A DNA stretch of 64,000 bases from Allodiplogaster sudhausi (lineage: Eukaryota > Nematoda > Chromadorea > Rhabditida > Diplogasteridae). Below are positions 38,728 through 50,800 of the stretch, in pieces. Location of the stretch: contig CALZFC010000097.1 of NCBI GenBank assembly GCA_945643635.1, positions 111,001 through 175,000 on the forward strand, in the 5' to 3' direction. How positions within the stretch are numbered: the stretch's first letter is position 1; every line of letters starts with the position of its first letter. A program made the translations under genes and the position numbers. The notes under the pieces are model-generated. The model did no database searches and had not been told where the DNA came from. It saw nothing but the letters and a program-made list of their open reading frames with translations.

Positions 38728-39093
38728 GGCTGAGAAGAGAGGGAATGGAGAGAGGAGAGTTAAGGGGAGGGGTGGAGAGAAATGCGGTAGAGAAGGAGTA
38801 AGAGAGAGGTAGAGAGAGAGTTAGAGAGTGATAGAGAGAAATATATGATAATGTCCCATATGTATGTACAATGTGTACATGCAACTTAATCAACTAAACC
38901 AGCTGAAGAACCTTTTGTTCCTGAATAGCAATAACAAAAAAGGAACTAATAACTTGTGATAATTCAGTTGAATATTAGCAAAATTAAAATTTATCAGACG
39001 TATTAAGAGAGGATAAAAAAGGAGAAAGTCCGTCGCGTCCTCTTCGATGATGAGAAAGTGCTGCGGAGTGAGGTTGTCCGTTGACCTGGTGTC

Positions 39094-39102
39094 CTTTTTA
39101 TG
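39094..39102 (-). promoter_or_regulatory. TATA-like box of family member 1
   Basis: Minus-strand CATAAAAAG, 367 bp upstream of the start codon. The gap to the ATG would be an outron removed by trans-splicing. Confidence 0.45.
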
Positions 39103-41113
39103 CTTGCCCTTTCATCCGAGGAGAAAGTGCCCGGGGGCAAAGAACTTGGCATGAAGATTGGATGATAAGAGAGAGGAAGAGAATGTTGTCGGTGAAAGAA
39201 AACTACGACAAACGGAGATATCCGTTAATAAGTTAAAGTGCTTGTACGAACTCATGAGAGATATAGAGAACACGGTTAAAAGGGAGAAAATGAAGAGAAA
39301 GAAGAGAGAGAGAGAGAGGGAGACGAGGGAGAGAAGGGCGAGAGAGAAGAAGAAAAATAGAAGAAAAGAGAAGCTGAGAGATGAAGAATGTACTTTAATC
39401 ATATCCAGACGTTAGAGAAATCGAACGAATCCGAAATCGCTGGTGGACAAATGGAATGGGGAAGGCACGCCTACGCCATTTAAGGTGATTGAGCAGAAAA
39501 AGGAAGAAGGGCATTACAGGCAAAAATGATGAAAGCGAGAAAAAGAGGGAACAATTTGATGAAACAGCGATGAAATCGACAGAAAGCGAGGCAGAAATAT
39601 CTTTCTTTATGCAATTTGAGGATATGTATATTGCATACTAGCATACAGGAGAAAACAGTCCATTAAAATTATGTGTTAATCAGCCTATTTAGCGACAACT
39701 ACGACAATTACAGCAAGGCCTCTTACAACGACTCGTCTTGTTGCGTCACTTTGTATTTACCAAAAATAAATATATATTTATATAGAATATCATATATGCA
39801 GCAATGCTAAAGTTTTAGGAAGCTGTAAATGACATGTCCAATTTATTCAACAATCATTTTTTTTAAAATCCTTTTCGTTCATTTCACTCTTGTCGATGCT
39901 AATCATTTCCGTCGATTTCATAATCGCCAATGTATTGTTTTTGAATTGTTTTTTTTTAATTTAAATTTATTAATTAACAAAATTTTGACCCATTCGTCTG
40001 ATAAAACTTAACATGCTTGCCATCAAGACCCATAATTATCCATGATCGTTAAATTCGTCTGTCTTCGATTGCTGCTTCACTGTGTTTGTCGTCGACATAC
40101 TAAAAAAATCATGCTCCAAACATGGAAACATGACTATGACTGTCAGTGGCTATTATCTCATTGAAACTTTCTGCGACCTGTCATCGTGGAGAATGATGAA
40201 GAATGAAACTGAGAATGCTATAGGAGAAAAGAGGGTAGAATGTAAAGGATTGAGATGTGGACAGTGTGAGAGATAGGAGAGAGAGTGAGCGATAGAGAGC
40301 GAGAGAGATAAGAGAGAGAGGAGAGAGCGAGAGAGATAAGAGAGAGAGGAGAGAGCGAGAGAGAAAGAGAGCAAATGGTGCTAGAATGTTAAAGAAAGAG
40401 GGCCTTTCGACACCGCGACACGACTCATCGCAAAAACCGGCCCGTGCCACAGCCATCCGTCCAATTTCTCTCTAAAATTTCATGCGTGGATGAAAGTGAA
40501 AATTATCTGTTCCTTGCGTCTTCCCACACTTACAGGAAGTCTCGGGCCAATATTTCGCAATACTGAACAAAATTCACTTGTTTTATCCGGGTCTCGCAAG
40601 TCTGATAAATCCGATAATCGCCCTCAGGCAGAAGTCAGTAATTGTGAAGTCACAGGATTTCATTCTGAAGTCTAACACAAGTTCTTTGTTGCACGTACTG
40701 TGACCAATGGAATGATCTACCCAGCACGTTTGTCCATGCCTTCCTGATATGATCTTTATCTTGTTTTGTCTTCACTAGATTATATGTTAATTTCATGTTT
40801 TTTGTCGTATCTTTTATCTGCTCATGATATGATTTTATTCCCTTCGTCTTGCTTTCACTAGCATGTATGTGATCATGCCACTGATTTTATATTTAATATT
40901 CCAACTACGATTCTTTCTTTAAATATGCTTCTTTCTCGGTGATCAGTACATAATATGTTCGTGGCGAGAGCTATAGATGGAGAGAGTCTGAGAGATGAGA
41001 GGATATTGTGAGAGGAAGAGAAGGGCCATACTATATACGGGCGAAAGAACAATGTATGTCTAATAGTATGCATTGAGGAAAATTTTCACATTTCTAGCAA
41101 TAGTAATAGGACC
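39103..41113. other. region without a recognised gene
   Basis: Contains GA tracts (39308-39345, 40265-40370) and AT-rich sequence. No supportable coding block. Confidence 0.6.
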
Positions 41114-41365
41114 TTAGGACCTTCGAACGAGTTCACGAATAGCGGTGCAATACGATTCGACCTTCTCCTCACAATCAGCACTACTTCCGTCCTTAAAACG
41201 AGTCACTATTCTCTTCAAAGAAGTTGGAGACACCTTTTATGAAAGATTTGTAACGTAGGTTCTTCACCTAGGTGGTATTGAATATCGTCGTGTACTCCTG
41301 TATGTAACCTAGAAGACTGTATTCTTCTTCCTTTCCTTCGGTTCAGAACGGATTGATCTTGCCAT
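41114..41365 (-). CDS. small unidentified two-exon gene, 55 aa
   Basis: Exon 1 41365-41318 (MARSIRSEPKERKKNT) and exon 2 41233-41114 (VSPTSLKRIVTRF to VRRS, then TAA) join in phase 0 with a GT donor and an AAAAG acceptor. The product is basic at the N-terminus, with two cysteines nine residues apart (CEEKVESYC). ACAG and GTCAG acceptor-like sites lie just before the ATG. I do not recognise the family. Codon use and clean phase favour a real gene, but it is short. Confidence 0.45.
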
Positions 41366-41658
41366 GCTGACACGACTGTGAGTTCTGTAAGAATTAAGAA
41401 AAAGAGGATGAAGGTTCCGGGAAGGAACGGGCAGCGTTTTATGGCTGAGGTCCGCTTTCAATTACATTATTATAGTAGGAATTGCTGCTTTCTTGAATAA
41501 TTTCATGTCTTTATTCCCCCTCGTCGCACTAGCTCCTTTCCTGGCTTTTATTCTAACTTTCACTTTGTTCATTGTCCTTGGAGAAGGCGCGGTGCTCTTC
41601 CTCGATAAAATAATATGCCGTTTAATCATTCATAATGATATATCATAGTTCAAGACAA

Positions 41659-41868
41659 CGGCTATTCCTATTATAATAATATAACTGAAAACAGATCTCA
41701 ACCATGCAGAAGAATCCCGCGCCTTTTCCAGGAGGAATTAACAAAGTGAAAGTATAAGCTTTGCTGCCAGAAAATGGACCACGGGGAATAAAGACATGAA
41801 CTTATTCAAGAAAGCGGCTATTCCTATTATAATAATAATATAAATGAAAAGAGACCTCAATCATGCGC
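41659..41868. repeat. direct repeat, two copies of about 55 bp
   Basis: Blocks at 41659-41702 and 41812-41868 share CGGCTATTCCTATTATAATAATAT and then a diverged GA(A/G)A(C/G)A(G/C)A(T/C)CTCAA(C/T)CATGC (written here as two short motifs). The second copy runs to the stop codon of the gene at 41861. Confidence 0.7.
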
Positions 41869-42230
41869 GTTGCGAGACATCAAACTGGCGGATCCTGCTT
41901 TCGTGGTCGTCTGATTCCAGGGACCTCCATGTTACGATCGGGCGGCTGCTTGCCTGGCCCAGGCATGACAATGTATTCAGTCTGAGCAGTTTTATGTTTT
42001 TCAAGAAAATACAACAAGCACAAATAAGAAAAGTATAAAAATGTGAGAATAGAATAATTACTCACACTTATTCAATTCATCGAAAGCCTTGAGGGTAGTT
42101 ACCGGCAGATGTAGGCTGCCAGGAGCAGTCGGTAGAAATCTCTCCGTGTACGGGAGCAGAAAGAAGAGCGAGGAGACTCCAATCGTGTGGAGAAGCAACT
42201 GGCGATGACTACGTGAGCGGGCCCACCGCC
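41861..42230 (-). CDS. partial unidentified gene, last two exons
   Basis: Exon about 42230-42068 encodes RSHRQLLLHTIGVSSLFFLL and then a TTLKAFDELNK stretch; exon 41981-41861 continues in phase 2 to TGA (ending IRQFDVSQRA). The hydrophobic stretch could be one membrane segment. An alternative frame in the last exon (MPGPGKQPPDRN) is also open, so the junction is uncertain. A possible earlier exon (NFKLATREIKELR, before a GTGAGG donor at about 42737) lies only about 110 bp downstream of the stop of family member 2, but no start codon was found. Function unknown. Confidence 0.4.
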
Positions 42231-42232
42231 TC

Positions 42233-42660
42233 TCTTTCTCTCTCGCCCTCTCTCTTTCTATCTCTATCTCTCTATCTCTCACTCTCTCGCTCTCCATCTC
42301 TCTCTCTTTCTCTCTCTCCATCTCTCTCTCTCTCTCGCTCTCGCTCTCTCTCGCTCTCTATCTCTCTCTCGCTCTTTCTCTCTTGCCCTTTCTCTTTCTA
42401 TCTCTATCTCTCTATCTCTCACTCTCTCGCTCTCCATCTCTCTCTCTCTCTTTCTGTCTCTCTCTCCCTCCCTCTCTCACTCTCTCTCTCTCTCGCTCTC
42501 GCTTTCTCTCTCTCTCGCTCTCTCTCGCTCTCTATCTCTCTCTCTCTCTATCTCTCTCTCTTTCTCTCTCGCTTTTTATCGCTCTCTCTCTCTTTCTTTC
42601 TCGCTCTCTCTCTCGCTCCCTCTCTCTCGCTCTTTCTCTCTCGCTTTTTATCGCTCTCCT
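42233..42660. repeat. long (CT)n array
   Basis: Over 400 bp of CT with CG and TAT interruptions, directly beside the partial gene's exon. Ser/Leu frames within it are artefacts. Confidence 0.95.
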
Positions 42661-42881
42661 CGCTCTTCTACCTCTACTCCCCACTTTACACTCCGTCTTA
42701 CTGCATATCTCTTCCAACTCGCCCGGCTCCCTCACCCTCAGTTCCTTGATTTCTCGGGTGGCAAGTTTGAAATTCAGTCACAGAATCGTTAGACTCTTTT
42801 ATGCAAATTGAATGAATATGTTGATTTATTAGCTGTACACAATATTTACAACAAGGATTACAGTGTCAGCTTCTTTCATGC

Positions 42882-44039
42882 CTATTTGCCTGCCACATAA
42901 GAGCTTCCGCTCAACTTCGTGGATTGCTGGAATGATTGTGGGCTGATGTACTGAGAGGGCGGCGGTCGTTGTGGCGGGGGTGCTGCAAAAGAGGGAGAAG
43001 GAGGGGGAGCAGAGAGGGGGGCCGACTGACTGGGATAAGGGGCAGAGAAAGAGGGTGGCGGAGGAGGAGGCGGGGGAGAGAAAGAGGGAGGAGTAGGGGG
43101 AGGAGGAGAGAAAGAGGGGGGAGGTGGAGGGGGAGGAGGTGGAGGAGGGAAAGAGGGAGGAGGAGGGGGAGGGGGAGGAGAGAACGAAGGAAGCGGGGGA
43201 GGAGGAGGAGGAGGTCCAGGAGGCGGTGCATTTTCTGAAGGAAGAGGAGGCGGCGACGAAGTGGGCGGTGGCGGCTTGCCGGCGTACGCCGGTTGCGGCA
43301 CTTCGAACGATGGCGACGGCGCTGGAACGGATGGCGGTGGCGGTGGCGGCGGTGGCGGCGGAGGCGGTGGCTGAGGAATCGGTGGCGCACCGCCAATCTG
43401 AGAGGGCTCGATGTACGACGACGCAGAGGGTGGCGGTGTAGCGGAGGAAGACGGCGCATGGCCGGAGGGCCGTGCTTTGGAATGTTTGTGCGCCGGTGGT
43501 GCGAACGACGCCGGAGCAGAGTACGACGAGGATGAGGACGGAGCAATGAATGAGGGCGATGGGGCCGGAAATTGCGGAATCGGAGGGTTGTATGAGGGCA
43601 GAGGCAACGGCGGCGGCGGAGGAGCGAAAGAAGGCGCTGGAGCTGGAGCAGAGAAAGATGGAGATGGCGCCGAAAACGTTGGTGCCAGCGGCGCCGAAAA
43701 GGAAGGCGTAGGAGGGGCGTATGAGGCAAAGGAGGGCGCCGGAGCGGAGAAGGAAGGCGCAGGCGCCAAAATCGGCTGTGCTGAGAAGGAGGGCGGTGGC
43801 GGTGGGAAGGAAGGCGCAGGAGGCGCGAACGAGGGCGCCGGCACGGGAAGAGCGCGTGGTACAGGCAAGACAGAAATCGGCGGTGGGCCATAAGAGGGCA
43901 CTGGCGCTGGGAATGGTGGAGGTGGACGTGGAGCGGCGAATGAGGAAGGCGCAGCATAGCCGCCGCCGCCGAGCCCTGAAACGGCGTAGAGCGAAGATTA
44001 AAGGGGCTCATTCTTGAAGCGCGCCTTTTTGCCTGACAC

Positions 44040-44074
<35 letters not shown>

Positions 44075-45101
44075 AAGAGAGAGATAGCATGTGATTTAGA
44101 GAGACGCCGACTGGAATAGTCGGGAAATTTGCTAAATATGTATGTAGATATGATTGAGTTCGCGCTCCTTTAATGGCCTTCATCACGCTGAATTAGCACG
44201 CTTTCGTCACGCCTGTTACGGCCATCTCCATGCGCGAACAATGCGCACGAATGTATGGTTTGTGGAATTTCGCCCGCTAGTGTCCAGCTTAATTCGAGTG
44301 CAAACATGTTTTGTGTAGCTCAACAGCAGCTCTCCCCTCTCGCTCACCAATTCCTTTCTTTCTATGTCTTTCTCATACTCTCTCGTCTGATCGTCTCTCT
44401 TTCGTTTTCTCCCTGTCATCCTACAATTACATCTAATTTGAATAGTTATATAAATAAATGGATATGTCCAAACCTCCGCCGAGAGAGGAGCCGAGTCCGT
44501 AGCCGCCGCCTCCGCCGCCAAAGCCACTGCCGCCGCCATATCCTCCACCGCCGGCGCCGCATGGGCTAAGGCAAGGCGGCGGTGGCGGAGGAGGCGGCGG
44601 CGGAGGGGGCGGTATTATTCGGCCGCCACAGCCGCACGGAGCCGGAGGCGGGCTAAATGACAGGAGAATCATTGGATTGAGTGGTTATCAAAACTGTGCA
44701 ATAAGGATGATGCTATTATTTATATAAAGTTTAATAGAAATAAGAAGTTGTATATTAAAAGTTGAGCCATTTGATAGAATCTCTATTTTTTTTTTTGACA
44801 AAAAGAATCAAGAATATTCCACTTTTGACAGTTGAGGAGTAATTTTAAAGTGGAGAGAGAAAGCCAATTTTTTTTCAGGTTGGCATCGTCGTCTGTTAAT
44901 GGCAAAATAAAGGAAACATTCATATAAGTGGTGAACGAAAAAAGCTGCGAGAAAGAAAGAAGGGATGAAATAGAATGTGACCGACCCTCCGCAACCGCAT
45001 CCACCGCCGCCGCCGCCGGTGCCTCCGAAGAGAAAGGCATCGGCAGAAGGCGTCGCGGTCGTGAAGATGAGAAGGAGGAGAATGACGACAGACGTCGTCA
45101 T
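42882..45101 (-). CDS. secreted Cys/Gly/Pro-rich protein, family member 2 (long)
   Basis: Exons 45101-44986, 44652-44474 and 43975-42882 (462 aa), in phases 2 and 1. Signal peptide, then ADAFLFGGTGGGGGGCGCGG. Exon 2: PPPAPCGCGGRIIPP, poly-Pro, SPCGAGGGGYGGG and GSSLGGG. Exon 3: GLGGGGYAAPSSFAAP, then many SFSAP/SFAPP/SFPPP units and poly-Pro, and a tail GSSYVAGK. A second, internal tail-like motif, PQPAYAGKPPPP (coded at 43274-43300), suggests fusion or internal duplication. A GGSPSC-type domain was not found. It is much longer than its relatives (141-282 aa). An acceptor CCAAAG lies 2 nt before the ATG. The matrix role is inferred. Confidence 0.8.
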
Positions 45102-45557
45102 ATCTTTGGCTTAGACTTTTCCTTATTTTGATTCAACACATTAATAATAATGCGACAGCACTAGAAGACCGTCTTCGGTTGGGCTTGTTTGACGAAAAGA
45201 TCAAGGGAGATAAGAAAAGGATACTACATTAATAAAATAAAGTGATAAAAATATAAACACTAAAAGTGAACATTTTATCGCGAATACAATAAGACGGGAG
45301 CATAATCTCTGGCCTTTGTCCCTGAAGAACTTTCTATCCACTTTCAATTAGAGCAACAACTACCGTTGAAATGTAGCATGTAAACGAGTTAAGATGATAA
45401 GGTAGTAATGATAAAGTGATAATGATATTTCGACGACAACCTGCACGGGTCGATAAGCGGGTTGGCAAGAAAGAAAGAAGAAATGGCACCCGTGACCTTT
45501 CTACATACGAAGTTACCCGCCCTGAGGCGGGTAGGGAAACACTCTTCTGAGCAAGGT

Positions 45558-45565
45558 CTTTTATA
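45558..45565 (-). promoter_or_regulatory. TATA box of family member 2
   Basis: Minus-strand TATAAAAG inside CATATAAAAGACC, 457 bp upstream of the start codon. Confidence 0.5.
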
Positions 45566-45669
45566 TGACATTGACGCTATCACCTCAGAGCGTCGTTGTT
45601 CATATAACAACGCTTCCATTCACTAGCGCATTTTTAAAGCCAAATCCTAAGTCTCCTCTTCTTTCAAAT

Positions 45670-45840
45670 AAGCCTTCAATCTTTCCCTCTCTCTCTCTCT
45701 TCTATCTCTTCTCTCTCTATCTTTTCTCCCTCCCTCCCTCTCTCTTTCTCTCTCTCTCTCTTCTCTCTCGCTCTCTCTCTCACACAGCCTATCTCTTCGT
45801 TGGTATCTTTATCTTTGTTTCCCTCTCTCTCAATCTCTGC
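45670..45840. repeat. (CT)n-rich stretch before the retroelement
   Basis: CT and CCCT tracts; a GA array follows at 45959-45994, into which the retroelement inserted. Confidence 0.8.
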
Positions 45841-45994
45841 CAATTAGCTGATCATGAGCCTCTTGTTTTTTGCGCATTGTTTTCTGCGGCTGTTTTCACT
45901 CCGCTTTGTGCTGTCTCCTCGAGGCAATCATGTCGGGATCACGTTGGACAGAAGAGAAAGTGAGAGAGAGAGTGAGAGAGAAAGAGAGTGAGAG

Positions 45995-46274
45995 TTTAGC
46001 GGAATACGCTGTTTATCGGTTAAGGCATCTCAAACTTGGGTAATTAAACAACATATATTGCGAACAATGTAAGTAAGAATATAAACAACAAAATGGAGGA
46101 TGTCGAGCTACATCTGTCGAGCTTGAATCAACATAGGCTTTTATAGTCGCTTAAGAAGACGTGTCCTTCAATTTAATGGATAATAAAATGTCTCTTCTCC
46201 CCTTCGTTTTATGGCTTTCATTCTTCTTCCAAGCGAGAAGCTTCATATGTTCCTTCTTCGTTCTATCGAAGACA
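45995..46274 (-). repeat. 3' LTR
   Basis: 280 bp, aligned end to end with 53229-53508. The visible differences are AAGAAGACG versus AAGACGACG and GTCCTTCAA versus GTCCTACAA. The last envelope-like frame extends into it and ends at 46243. Confidence 0.95.
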
Positions 46275-47034
46275 CTCCGGAGAAGGCAAGAAGGCGATTC
46301 GGGTTAATCATTACTATTAAGTATATCAATGCGAATATGCCGAATACAATAACGGATATTTTCATGTAAAAGAAATAGTCCGACATGAAGTCAAGAATTG
46401 TATCGATCATGGGAGAAGAATTGGAAGAAGGCAAGTTGTGTTGTAACGCATTTTGGATTTCTTGAGGACTCATCGTGACATGTAGGACAACATGAGTGTT
46501 CCACTCAATGCACCTGTATGCCTCGTAGATCTTCGTGTCTGATGTCGGCTTCGCCATGAGTCGGTAAAAAATGCAGCTTGGCGAGCAGCTGACAGTTCCG
46601 GCAAGGATTGTACAGTTGTTCTTATCTGTGATGACTTGGATTCGCATCTCGCGAAGCCGTAGTTGCAGCTGGAGGGATGCTCCGGCATTGCTGTAGGCAA
46701 CAAGCGAGTCCATCTGTGGGTGGATTCTGATCCCATCTCGAACGATAGGAAGCAGTTTCTGTTCTTGTTCGAAGTACGCTTCTGTGCGTCCTGATGGACA
46801 CATGCAAGAAGCTGCTTTCGTGGCTGTCGTGCATGTGCAAGCATAGGGCCTGAATTTGCAATGAAAGGCGCGAACGTCGTTGACAGTGGGATACTGGAAT
46901 TGGCCTGCAGAATGAGGAGTGTAGTAGCCAGGAGGGGTGTCCTCAATGAGTGTTGCTCTCTCACCGTCAGTGAGAAAGTGCCATCCGAGCAGGGTGGAGA
47001 ATGATGTTGTGATGGATAGAAGAGTGAACGTCAT
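46243..47034 (-). pseudogene. C-terminal part of an envelope-like glycoprotein (Gc-like)
   Basis: A 263-codon frame with many cysteines (ACTCTTATKAASCMCPSG), the motif CSPSCIFYR and a C-terminal membrane segment (ISVIVFGIFALIYLIVMI) with a short basic tail. The pattern matches class II fusion glycoproteins of phlebovirus type, known in nematode BEL elements. It is separated from the upstream part by a stop and frame change near 47035, so the glycoprotein is broken. Residues 155-195 come from the 125-bp repeat. Confidence 0.6.
46470..46594. repeat. 125-bp direct repeat inside the envelope-like region, copy 1
   Basis: Identical to 47102-47226, 632 bp away. It codes for the CSPSCIFYR stretch. 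The sequence between the copies is not itself duplicated. Confidence 0.95.
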
Positions 47035-47101
47035 GTCTGTCCAGGATACGGGAAATCCAAAACAAGTGTCAAGGCTGTTTTCTTATCGGAGCCGTCAATG
47101 T

Positions 47102-47226
47102 TCATCGTGACATGTAGGACAACATGAGTGTTCCACTCAATGCACCTGTATGCCTCGTAGATCTTCGTGTCTGATGTCGGCTTCGCCATGAGTCGGTAAA
47201 AAATGCAGCTTGGCGAGCAGCTGACA
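47102..47226. repeat. 125-bp direct repeat, copy 2
   Basis: Identical to 46470-46594. Its edges coincide with the frame breaks of the glycoprotein region. Confidence 0.95.
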
Positions 47227-47785
47227 CATCCACATGTAGCGCAACCACACGACGATGCACAAAAAATCCGGGCAGTTGGTTCGTGTCGCTGAAGAAGTTG
47301 AATGACGCGTTTGACGTCACAGCTGAGCAGAGTATGGAATCACAATACCCTGGCTTAATGATATCACCGCATACATGATTCGAGGCTGTGGCGAATTCAT
47401 GGGAGCGAGTGAAATACATGGTGTTCTTCTTGCAGACGTGTGAGATGTCTTCCACTCGAAGGGTGATGGTTCCGAGTATGGTGTCAATCGCACCACGGAT
47501 GGTGAGGCAGGAGTCCATTCCGATGGGGCGAAGGGTAAGGATAGTAGCGTCTGAGATGGTGCAGTCGAGAGAGTCGTCACTACGTACACATGAATGTTGT
47601 TGTGCAGTCAAGCTGGTAATTTCAGAACAGGAATCTGCTGGAGAGGCTATGGAGAGTAGAAGGAGCGCGATTGTCATGAAGCGAATTTGATCTCCATGTC
47701 GTTTGCGGTGAGGGCGACGTCGTCGTCGACATGGGGAAGGTATGTAGCAGATGTGACAAGGGAGGCGGATGATGAAAAGAGCCAC
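47102..47785 (-). pseudogene. N-terminal part of an envelope-like glycoprotein (Gc-like)
   Basis: The frame begins with a basic stretch, then a signal-like segment (MTIALLLLSIASPADSC) and a cysteine pattern with CLTIRG, VCKKNTMYFTRS and SILC, resembling the N-terminal domain of phlebovirus-type Gc. At about 47226 the frame shifts relative to the CSPSC block, at the boundary of the 125-bp repeat, so the product is truncated. Confidence 0.6.
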
Positions 47786-47893
47786 GGTGGAGATAGTATT
47801 AAGGAGAAAAAAAATAATGCGGATTGCTGAGATAATGTAGCCGCAGATGATAGCGAGGAATGAGAGGATGATGACATCTTCTATGGTCCAGCA

Positions 47894-50800
47894 TCAGTAG
47901 CCGCGGAGTCGTATGTAGTCGAAACAGAGTTTGCAGATTAATGACAGCACAAGAGGCAGATCCGTCACAAGACAAAGTCTGGACAGTGTTTTCGATGTCC
48001 AGACGGTAATGACAGCAGAATAAGACTCAGCGATCAGGCTATCCGGGAAATGGATAGTGTGTGACAACGACAAGTTGTGCACAAGGGAGCAGACAGTGCC
48101 GATGCACACTTCTGTTGCGGAGATATCTTTTTCTGTAGATGAGATGATGACTCCTCCTTCAGTGCAGTTCGCAAGGGAAGGAGAAGCTGGGGAGATGGTG
48201 TTGACTGGGAACGGGTAGTACTTCTGACTGATAGATCCCCAAGCTCGTACTGGAATCTTCAAGTCGAGGAAGACAAGAGAGGAAATCTTGGCACCGAAGA
48301 AGCAGAAGGCGGAGTTAGGGAGACAGTGGTGGTATCGGCAAAAGTCAGGGGTACCGCTCATATTTGATAGTGGAAATGATGGGGGAACGGCAGATCCATT
48401 GGTGAAGAAGCAGGAGTAGTCTGAGATGGACAAAATGTCGGAGGTTGTGATGTCCAAGTTCTTCACAATCAGATGAGTTCCGTCGAAGAGTTCCACTCGA
48501 TTGAAAATGCCGATTTGTGTAGTGCTGCTGCAATGTGATGCTGGAGAAAATGAGCATACATGTGGCGGCAGATAATGGAGTAGTTCAGAAGGAATTGAAG
48601 TTGAACTGGAAAGATTGCGATGAATGCCGCTATAGAAGCTGCAGTGTCGTGTCCAAGAAGGGCAGGCACAGTTTGGACCGCAGAAGTTGGAGTTGCTCAC
48701 CGTGGACACATTGCGAAGCTGGCCAGTTGGACATCGCAGTCTGGTCCAACAGAGGAGAGGACGAGGTTGATTTTCGAGGTGTATTTGAGAAATGCCGATT
48801 CCGGAAGTTGTGCAGGCGGTGACGTACAGCATCTTGAGTCGAAGCGAATGAGATTCTGGGCATCGAGTCTCAACTGCTGGAAGTCTAGTAGTCACAGGAG
48901 AGGCGGTCAGGATAGGCAGAAGGACGAGGGTAATGAGCAATGCAGTCGTATTCGCAGAAGACGAGGCATACTGGTGTGTTCGTGTGCGTTGGCGAGTCAT
49001 CATAGGATGAGTAGATGTAGATGGAACTGTAATTGGATTTGTCGAGTTCGGAGGACAGGCAGAGGTTGGAGAAGGGGGATACGGGATGACGAGTCTTGGA
49101 ATTGATATCATGTCGAGAGTGAAGCTTGTGAAGAGTTCTTCCCAGTCGTTGAGGAGAGAATCCCATTCCATATTGTTCTTCCACAGCTGTTGTAAGAACA
49201 ATTTGAAGGGAAGGGTGGACGGGCAGACCATTCCGAGAGGATCGTACACGGAAGCAATGTATTTTAGCACGGCTCGCTTGGTCCAAACTGTAGAAGGAGG
49301 CGGCTTCTTTGGAGATGGGATTGACAGAGTATCCGATCTTGTGTTCCATGAGATGCCGAGAATCGACGCTTTCTCGGTGTCAGCAGCGGCAGCATTGATG
49401 TTCTGGGCAGCAGTATTGACGGCATCACAGTTGCTGACGAACTCTCTCAAGTTCATCGAAGCATTAGAGAATATCTTGCGGGATTCATCCAGGAAGTGAA
49501 GAGCTTCTGATTCGCTGTCTGCTCCTCCGAAAACATTGTCGACGTACAAGTTTCTGCGGATGTTGTCGGCAACTACGGAAGGATGTATGTTAAGATGATG
49601 TTGAATGGTGCCAGCAAGGAGGAATGGTGAACAGTTGAGGCCGAAGGGAACTCGGCGAAAGCGGTAAATGCAGAGGTTGTTGAAGTCCGGTGGCTTGTGA
49701 ATGTCACGAAGCCAAAGGAATCGGACATAGTCTCGGCAGTCTTCCAGCAGACCGACCATGTGGAAAGCCTTTTCGATGTCGGCTAACAGAAGGTATTTCC
49801 GAACGCGGATGCGAATCAAAGTTCCATGTAGATCTGGAAGAATGATCGGACCTCTCATCAGGCATTGATTGATTGATGGTTTGCCATTGACATGCGCGGA
49901 GCCATCAACAACTGCTCGAAGTTTAGTAGTATTGCTGCTTTCTTTTACGATCCCATGATGGGAGAGAAAGTGTGAAGTGTCGGAGGAGAACTCGTATCTG
50001 CCGGATGATCGAGTGTCAACTTCTTCGATGATTCCATTCTGAAGCTGCTCTTTGAAGATGGAATCGTACTTAGCCAGATGTTCTGGATTCCGGGATAGGG
50101 AGTTATGGTTGGAGATTAGACGGCGGTAGGCTAAGCCGAAGTTCGATGGTGGTTTCACTGAAGGAGACCGGAAGGGTAAGGTGACATAGTATGGCTTTTC
50201 ATTGGAGTCAAAGCGGATGGTTCGGAGGAAGAGATCCAAGCAATTCTGGTCGTCCTGGCCTGTCACCGGTGAATCCGTGACACCAATGGATTCAAGGTTC
50301 CAGAACCTGTGAACGAGTGCGTCGAGGCTTCTTCTTGAGTCATTATTCGGTAGATCAGTCATCGAGTCGTCTGGATGCTGTTCTTCATGTGATGTGATCA
50401 ACATCGAGATGTCGCGGCTTCGGAGTTTCTTGCTGGAGATGATGTCTCCGAGGGGAGTGTGCAGTGTGCAAGAGTCACTGGAATGTGAGACGTGGAAGGA
50501 TTGACTGAAGAAGAGTTCAGGTAGGAAGTCCATGCCGATCAATAATTCTGGTCGGGATGTTACTTCGGAAAGGTTGCCTTGTAAGTTTTGAAGCCAAGTA
50601 GCTGATGGGCAGATCACAGGAGTAGAATGAGCCTTGATTATCTTTGATGATCCATCCTTTAAGGTTATTCCGAGAGAGTGAGAAGTGGAGAGGACATTGG
50701 AGGGGGTAGTAGCTCCGAAAGTCAGCACGTTCAATGCTGTGTTGGTAGAGACATCGAGTTGAAGAGACCTCACTAATGAAGGAGATAGTGCTGCCGGTGT

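Noticed and set aside
42213..42811. Ser/Leu-rich frames of up to 178 codons
   Set aside because: Translations of a CT array with no homologous block.
42911..44044. 377-codon Arg/Leu/His-rich minus-strand frame and Gly/Arg-rich plus-strand frames
   Set aside because: Shadows of the last exon of family member 2.
45500..45535. Inverted repeat TTACCCGCC...GGCGGGTAG as a terminator or element end
   Set aside because: A single short hairpin with no supporting context.
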